NCBI GenBank assembly: GCA_021789565.1
Contig: JAJYJL010000280.1
Location: 1-8,279, forward strand
Origin: Acidobacteriota bacterium
Lineage (GTDB): Bacteria > Acidobacteriota > Terriglobia > UBA7540
Direction of reading: 5' to 3'
DNA length: 8,279 nt
Shown: positions 4,483-8,279 of the stretch, one piece after another
How the letters are laid out: each line of letters begins with the position of its first letter
How positions within the stretch are numbered: the stretch's first letter is position 1
Notes under the pieces: generated by a model
Told to the model about the DNA's origin: nothing
The model's database searches: none
What the model saw: the letters and a program-made list of their open reading frames with translations, nothing else
Made by a program: the position numbers and the translations under genes

Positions 4483-6672
4483 ATGAATTTCAACATCTCT
4501 GAGCGATCAGATCCAGCCTTACGGTCCAGGAGCCAGGAAGGAGCGCCTAGGCTGACACCGGACAAACCAAGAGGACCGTGGAGTTTTCCGACAGAACCGG
4601 CGATCACCCTGACACTCTCGCGCTACTGGGACGCAATCAGGCGCCACGCTTTGCGAATTGCTATCCTTGTAGCGGCAACAGTTCTGTTTACGACAATCGT
4701 CTTGTTGCGTCTCCCCAAGAAATATGAATCGACTTGTGTGATCCGACTGGATCCTTCTCTGCCGGTCAATGTGATCAGCAACCAACCCGGCGACGGGAAC
4801 CAGGATCTCGACGTTTTGTTTGCCACTGACCAAAAAGAAATTGTTACGCCTGCCGTGGTTACCCCGGCCATCATGAAACTTGGATTATGGACACCGCCTG
4901 CCGACAGCTCTTCAACTGCCGTCCCTCCCTCGCTTGTGGCAGGAATTTCGAGAGGGATTAGGATCAGCCAGGACCCTGGAACGTATCTTCTCAACGTCTC
5001 TTATCGCTCTTCCTCCCCTGGCCAGTCGGCGGCAGTGGCCAACGCGCTCGCCGAGGAATTCATCGAGCATGAGTACAACACGCGGAACAGCGCTCTCGTA
5101 AGCCTGACTCAGTACATGCGCCAACAGATCAAAGAACTTGGGGAACGCATGAAGGCGAGTCAGATCGCTCTCAATGATTTTGAGCGCGAAAATAATATCG
5201 TCAACCCCGAGAATACTTCGAGCCTGCTAACCCAGCAACTCTCATCCCTGCAGCAAGAGCTTGGTCAGGAGCAGGCGAAGCAGCGGGCGCTTGAAGCCAA
5301 CCTCGCGCTTGCAAAAGAGGGAAGCCTGGACGCTCTCCTCGTCTCGGACAGGGGTGATTCGCTGGCTCCTTTGATCCAGGCACAGCAGCAGACACAACTC
5401 GAGTTTGACGCCCTATCCTCAAAGTATGGGCCGGGAAATTACCTTTACCAACAAAAACAGCGCGAACTGAAATCCATTAACAAGTCGGTCCGGAACGGCC
5501 AACAGCACATCCTGGAGCAGATTAAAGCCCAGGCCAGGGCGCAGGCCGTTCAGGTAGGGCTGACAGCGCGGCAACTGGCCGACGTGAAAGCACAGCTCGA
5601 TCAATTTAACCGCAAAGGCGTACAGTTTCAGATCCTCAAGCACCAGGCCGATTCCGACAAAATGATTTACGATGATCTTCTGAAGCGCCTGGATGCCGCT
5701 GACGTCAGTGCCGGATACCACTCGACTGCGCTGCGAATTGTTGATCCAGCCCGACCAAACCCCACGCCCGTTTACCCACGAACGAAGGAGACGCTCGTAC
5801 TGGCCCTGCTCTTATCAGGAATGCTTGGCGTGGTAGGCGCAGTTGCAGCGGATGGAATGGACCGGACACTCCGCGATCCAAGGACAGTTCCCTCCGAACT
5901 GGGCACAGGTCTCGTGGGATTCCTTCCAGAGGTGCGAAACGACACTGAGATCAAATCGCTCTTGATGCCGCCGGGATCTCGCGAGAATCATGACGCCGAC
6001 GGTACGCCTTTCTCAGAATCTCTGCTGGGAATCCGGTCCACCCTTCTTCTCGGGGCCTCTGGCAGTCCAATGCGTGCGCTGGCAGTAATCAGTTCCAGAC
6101 CCGAGGAAGGAAAGACAACGATCGCGACAACCCTCGCCATATCTCTGGCAGCACTTGGCAAGAGGACCGTCCTTGTGGATGGTGACCTGCGACGTCCCCA
6201 GGTGCACCGGATTCTGGACATTCCAAACCGACTGGGCCTCAGTTCCCTTTTGCAGGATCAGGCAAAGGTGCAGGACGTCGTGGTTCCAGGACGAGTTGAT
6301 CGGTTGAGTATCCTGCCTGCCGGCCCCCTCTCTGTCAGCGCACGCGATCAGATTGCTGCCCGTATCGGAGAAGTGATTGAGGAACTCAAATCCCAATTTG
6401 ACGTCGTGGTTATTGATACGCCTCCGATGCTGGGATGTGCCGATGGGTTAAATGTGGCCAGCGTGGCGGATGCCTCCCTGCTGGTGGTCAGGGCCGGTCG
6501 AACGTCGCGCGATTACGTACAGATGGTGATCGACCAATTACGACAGGTTCGGGCTCACCTCGCCGGTATTGTGCTCAATGGCGTCACTCCCGAAATGAGC
6601 CACCATTATTACTACTATCACGACGGGTATCACTCTGACAGCTCCCATAAGAATGGAAACCACAATGGTTAA
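4483..6672 (+). CDS. wzc: Wzc-type polysaccharide co-polymerase with BY-kinase domain
   Basis: Inner-membrane protein of 729 residues that regulates chain length and export of capsule/exopolysaccharide and autophosphorylates on tyrosine. An N-terminal cytoplasmic stretch (1-56) precedes TM1 (about 57-76) and a Wzz-type region starting KKYESTCVIRLDP. A long Gln/Leu-rich, coiled-coil-prone periplasmic region (about 190-400) ends in a proline-rich VDPARPNPTPVYP segment, followed by TM2 (about 437-456). The cytoplasmic kinase has Walker A SSRPEEGKTT (537-546, K544), Walker A' VLVDGDLRRP (563-572) and Walker B FDVVVIDTPP (639-648). The tail has four consecutive tyrosines (709-712) plus Y716, probable phosphorylation sites. 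The oligomerisation motif expected as ExxRxxR before Walker A reads E512-x2-L515-x2-R518. The ATG has no clear Shine-Dalgarno; an in-frame TGA at 4456 bars extension. It overlaps the export gene by 20 bp. Confidence 0.94.
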   Translation: MNFNISERSDPALRSRSQEGAPRLTPDKPRGPWSFPTEPAITLTLSRYWDAIRRHALRIAILVAATVLFTTIVLLRLPKKYESTCVIRLDPSLPVNVISNQPGDGNQDLDVLFATDQKEIVTPAVVTPAIMKLGLWTPPADSSSTAVPPSLVAGISRGIRISQDPGTYLLNVSYRSSSPGQSAAVANALAEEFIEHEYNTRNSALVSLTQYMRQQIKELGERMKASQIALNDFERENNIVNPENTSSLLTQQLSSLQQELGQEQAKQRALEANLALAKEGSLDALLVSDRGDSLAPLIQAQQQTQLEFDALSSKYGPGNYLYQQKQRELKSINKSVRNGQQHILEQIKAQARAQAVQVGLTARQLADVKAQLDQFNRKGVQFQILKHQADSDKMIYDDLLKRLDAADVSAGYHSTALRIVDPARPNPTPVYPRTKETLVLALLLSGMLGVVGAVAADGMDRTLRDPRTVPSELGTGLVGFLPEVRNDTEIKSLLMPPGSRENHDADGTPFSESLLGIRSTLLLGASGSPMRALAVISSRPEEGKTTIATTLAISLAALGKRTVLVDGDLRRPQVHRILDIPNRLGLSSLLQDQAKVQDVVVPGRVDRLSILPAGPLSVSARDQIAARIGEVIEELKSQFDVVVIDTPPMLGCADGLNVASVADASLLVVRAGRTSRDYVQMVIDQLRQVRAHLAGIVLNGVTPEMSHHYYYYHDGYHSDSSHKNGNHNG

Positions 6673-7771
6673 ATGGAAACCTCTGCCAGATGAACGGAAA
6701 TCCCCGGGCGGTTATCCGAAAATGGTATACCTGCGGAGGGGCACTGTTCCCCTCAAAATTCTTGTTGAGGTCACAGCCGCCTTCGTTAGTGTCTTGATGG
6801 TGATGACGACTCCGATGTTCGGTCAATCAGCCTCATCCTTTGCGTCATCTCCGTCGTCGTCCTCTCTCCAGTCTCCCTCCGTCCAGCAGGAAACAGAAGG
6901 GACAGCACCAGTTGCCTCTGCGACAACCGCTCCTCCTGAGTATCGCGTTGGAATGGGTGATGTCCTGGGTATCACGGTCTATAACATGCCTGAACTTGAC
7001 CGAATTGCAGTCGTTGGGGAAAAAGGGATGCTTGTACTCTCGTATTTCCCACACCCGCTTGAGATCAATGGAAAGACAACACAGGAGATCGGGGAGCAGG
7101 TAACTTCAGAGCTGAAGCAACTTCAAATTCTTCTTGATCCGCAGGTTAGCGTCGCGGTAATCAGAGTTGAAAGCAAGCCCGTTGTAGTGGGTGGGAGTGT
7201 CAGGAATCCGCAGGTGCTGCAGGAAATGCAACCTCTCACATTACAGCAGGCGCTGATGCTGGCGGGAGGTCCCGAACAAGGAGCCGGGAACAGCGTACTT
7301 GTGACTCGAAACGATGGGCCGGGGAGCGCTACCTCGTATGATCTGTCGTTATCAAGAGTGCTTTCCGGGACAGATCCAAAGTCCAACATTCCGGTCATGC
7401 CTGGGGATACCATTCAGGTCCTGCCCGATCAGAAAGTCTTTGTCGCCGGGGACGTCAGGACCCCCGGTGCGTTTCCAATCGGCCGGGGGCAGGCGCTCAC
7501 TGTCTCGAAGCTGATGGCGCTCACGGGTGGATGGAAAGCCACCGCCAAGCCCGGCAATGCAGTGATCGTGCGGGAGGACCCGAGCGGCCAAAGGAAAACG
7601 CTCCACCTGAATCTGGCGAAGATCATGGCCCGCAAGGTTCCCGATGTCACCCTGGAAGCGAACGACCTGGTCTACGTGCCCGGAAGCACAAGTAAGGCCG
7701 TTGGTCTGGCAGCGGTCAAGGGTGTCGGCGGGGCTGCCATGCTGGGGCTGGGCTACCTGATCGTACGATAA
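6653..7771 (+). CDS. wza: Wza-type polysaccharide export protein (OPX, SLBB domains)
   Basis: Envelope protein that forms, with the Wzc-like partner, the conduit for polysaccharide export. From ATG 6653 it has 372 residues. In-frame ATGs at 6665 and 6722 are alternatives; starting at 6722 puts RR and K residues just before the hydrophobic segment at about 36-52, a more typical signal peptide. None of the starts has a strong ribosome site, and the 20-bp overlap with the kinase gene suggests translational coupling. A Ser/Pro/Ala-rich linker (58-95) follows, then the poly-export domain (about 95-172, beginning EYRVGMGDVLGITVY). Two SLBB domains follow: about 176-218 (KPVVVGGSVRNPQVL) and 261-307 (KVFVAGDVRTPGAF). 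A Gly/Ala-rich hydrophobic helix (about 349-371) closes the protein and could span the outer membrane as in Wza. There is no cysteine anywhere, so unlike E. coli Wza it cannot be a lipoprotein. Confidence 0.9.
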   Translation: METTMVKWKPLPDERKSPGGYPKMVYLRRGTVPLKILVEVTAAFVSVLMVMTTPMFGQSASSFASSPSSSSLQSPSVQQETEGTAPVASATTAPPEYRVGMGDVLGITVYNMPELDRIAVVGEKGMLVLSYFPHPLEINGKTTQEIGEQVTSELKQLQILLDPQVSVAVIRVESKPVVVGGSVRNPQVLQEMQPLTLQQALMLAGGPEQGAGNSVLVTRNDGPGSATSYDLSLSRVLSGTDPKSNIPVMPGDTIQVLPDQKVFVAGDVRTPGAFPIGRGQALTVSKLMALTGGWKATAKPGNAVIVREDPSGQRKTLHLNLAKIMARKVPDVTLEANDLVYVPGSTSKAVGLAAVKGVGGAAMLGLGYLIVR

Positions 7772-8165
7772 CCGAGCTCGCGGGTGTAGCAATTACACGC
7801 TGTGCCGAAATTAAACAACTTTTTAAAAACGACCCATTTTTCAAACTGTGAAATAATCGTAAGGTATTCATTATCAATCACTTAAAATTTTGAGAAAATG
7901 CAGGCTGGAAAATCCCATACGTCCCATTTGGAGGGGCATTGAGGCAATGTAGCCTATATAGCGAGGCTCTTGCAGCGCCCCGTCCGGCCGTTTTGCATCA
8001 TCCGGCCCCTTTGCACTGTTCGGCCACTTGTCGGCGCCCGGCCGCTTTGGCCCTGTCTGGACTCGCGCCTCAGCGCATCCTCTTTCTACGGTCCGGCTTG
8101 CCTGCCGCGGCCCTCAGGGAACCCGCTAAGAGAATCAGCCCGCAAGGACCTGCGCTACAAATCGC
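7772..8165 (+). other. 394-bp intergenic region before the flippase gene
   Basis: This gap has two contrasting halves. A small hairpin, GTGTA (7784-7788) with TACAC (7794-7798), follows the export gene but lacks an adjacent T-run. From about 7807 to 7900 the sequence is roughly three-quarters A+T. It contains the palindrome TTTTTAAAAA (7820-7829), the dyad TTTCA-N5-TGAAA (7839-7853) and AAAATTTT (7884-7891). A direct repeat TCCCAT lies at 7913-7918 and 7922-7927, and a hairpin AGCCT/AGGCT at 7951-7968. From about 7971 it becomes GC-rich with degenerate 18-bp repeats. The AT-rich part is a plausible promoter/regulatory zone for the flippase operon, but I cannot identify convincing -35/-10 or sigma54 boxes. 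Confidence 0.5.
7983..8055 (+). repeat. Degenerate 18-bp tandem repeats (four units)
   Basis: Four adjacent units start at 7983, 8001, 8019 and 8037. They share a CGGCC core followed after one base by a pyrimidine and TT; the last unit is 19 bp. Units 1 and 2 match at 13 of 18 positions; unit 4 matches unit 2 at 14 after one insertion; unit 3 is the most diverged. Further TCTGG and TCCGGC elements downstream may be decayed copies. Depending on frame, the 18-bp period reads as a 6-residue periodicity (for example xRPLxx), but no frame has the look of a known protein. Confidence 0.5.
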
Positions 8166-8279
8166 ATGAATCCAACCAAAGCGAACACTGCCACGCATGT
8201 TGATGTCAGCGGGCGAACACTGGCCCGCAACACGGCGCTGAACCTTGCCGGGCGGATTGTGCCGCTCGTAGTAGCCGTG
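8166..8279 (+). CDS. wzx: Probable oligosaccharide flippase (Wzx-type), N-terminal 38 codons, 3' end outside window
   Basis: The frame stays open from ATG 8166 to the window edge. After a short polar N terminus, the segment RTLARNTALNLAGRIVPLVV (residues 17-36) resembles the first helix of polysaccharide flippases of the MOP/Wzx superfamily, which commonly begin with an RNT..N..G...P pattern. In that role it would move lipid-linked repeat units across the inner membrane, matching the Wzc and Wza neighbours. An in-frame TAA at 8127-8129 limits upstream extension. There is no clear Shine-Dalgarno directly before the ATG. Only 38 residues are visible, so the family call is moderate; another multi-spanning membrane protein of the same locus is possible. 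Confidence 0.65.
   Translation, partial: MNPTKANTATHVDVSGRTLARNTALNLAGRIVPLVVAV

Noticed and set aside
7352..7792. 146-residue minus-strand frame opposite the export gene
   Set aside because: It covers conserved SLBB coding sequence on the other strand and has no family features.
7784..7798. Possible intrinsic terminator after the export gene
   Set aside because: The stem is only 5 bp and the nearest T-run is about 20 nt beyond it, so it does not meet the usual terminator form.
7901..7968. c-di-GMP (GEMM) or other riboswitch in the flippase leader
   Set aside because: I looked for the conserved GEMM blocks and do not see them; only short isolated hairpins are present.
7970..8203. Alternative 77-residue + frame starting at TTG 7970 with xRPLxx periodicity
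   Set aside because: No Shine-Dalgarno, runs into the flippase coding sequence in another frame, and the periodicity is explained by the 18-bp DNA repeat.

Overview
The window is one stretch of a bacterial capsule/exopolysaccharide (or O-antigen-like) locus. All recognisable genes lie on the + strand. Base composition is moderately GC-rich. The acidobacterial guess rests on the style of several proteins: a UDP-glucose dehydrogenase with an INMVADLCE/GFGGYCFPKD signature, a divergent RmlC-like cupin with an HYHFEQTDLW signature, and a BY-kinase with a tyrosine-rich tail placed directly before an SLBB export protein. These resemble what I remember of Acidobacteriota exopolysaccharide clusters, but no search was run, so the taxonomic call is tentative.

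Layout. (1) Positions 2-754: 3' part of a UDP-glucose 6-dehydrogenase, cut by the left edge. (2) Positions 883-4196: a compact dTDP-L-rhamnose module in the order rfbA, rfbB, rfbD, rfbC-like. rfbB/rfbD overlap by 16 bp and rfbD/rfbC by 50 bp, which implies one transcript. Shine-Dalgarno placement moves two starts downstream of the longest ORF: TTG 883 for rfbA and ATG 3573 for rfbC. (3) Positions 4197-4482: a 286-bp gap holding a weak promoter candidate, a perfect 8-nt Shine-Dalgarno match that does not serve the annotated gene, a 9-codon mini-ORF and an 8-bp hairpin. (4) Positions 4483-7771: a Wzc-type polysaccharide co-polymerase/BY-kinase overlapping by 20 bp a Wza-type outer-membrane export protein. 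(5) Positions 7772-8165: a 394-bp gap with an AT-rich island followed by a GC-rich tract of degenerate 18-bp tandem repeats. (6) Positions 8166-8279: the first 38 codons of a probable Wzx-type flippase, cut by the right edge.

How the genes fit together. The dehydrogenase would supply UDP-glucuronate and the rfb module dTDP-L-rhamnose. A flippase would move lipid-linked repeat units across the inner membrane. The Wzc-like protein would control chain length and couple to export, and the Wza-like protein would form the envelope conduit. This is a Wzx/Wzy-type pathway; no glycosyltransferase, Wzy polymerase or Wzb phosphatase is visible here.

I found no RNA gene, CRISPR array, insertion sequence or phage gene. 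The genes belong to known families. The less explained parts are the leader of the kinase gene, the long gap before the flippase, and the altered active-site neighbourhood of the RmlC-like protein.
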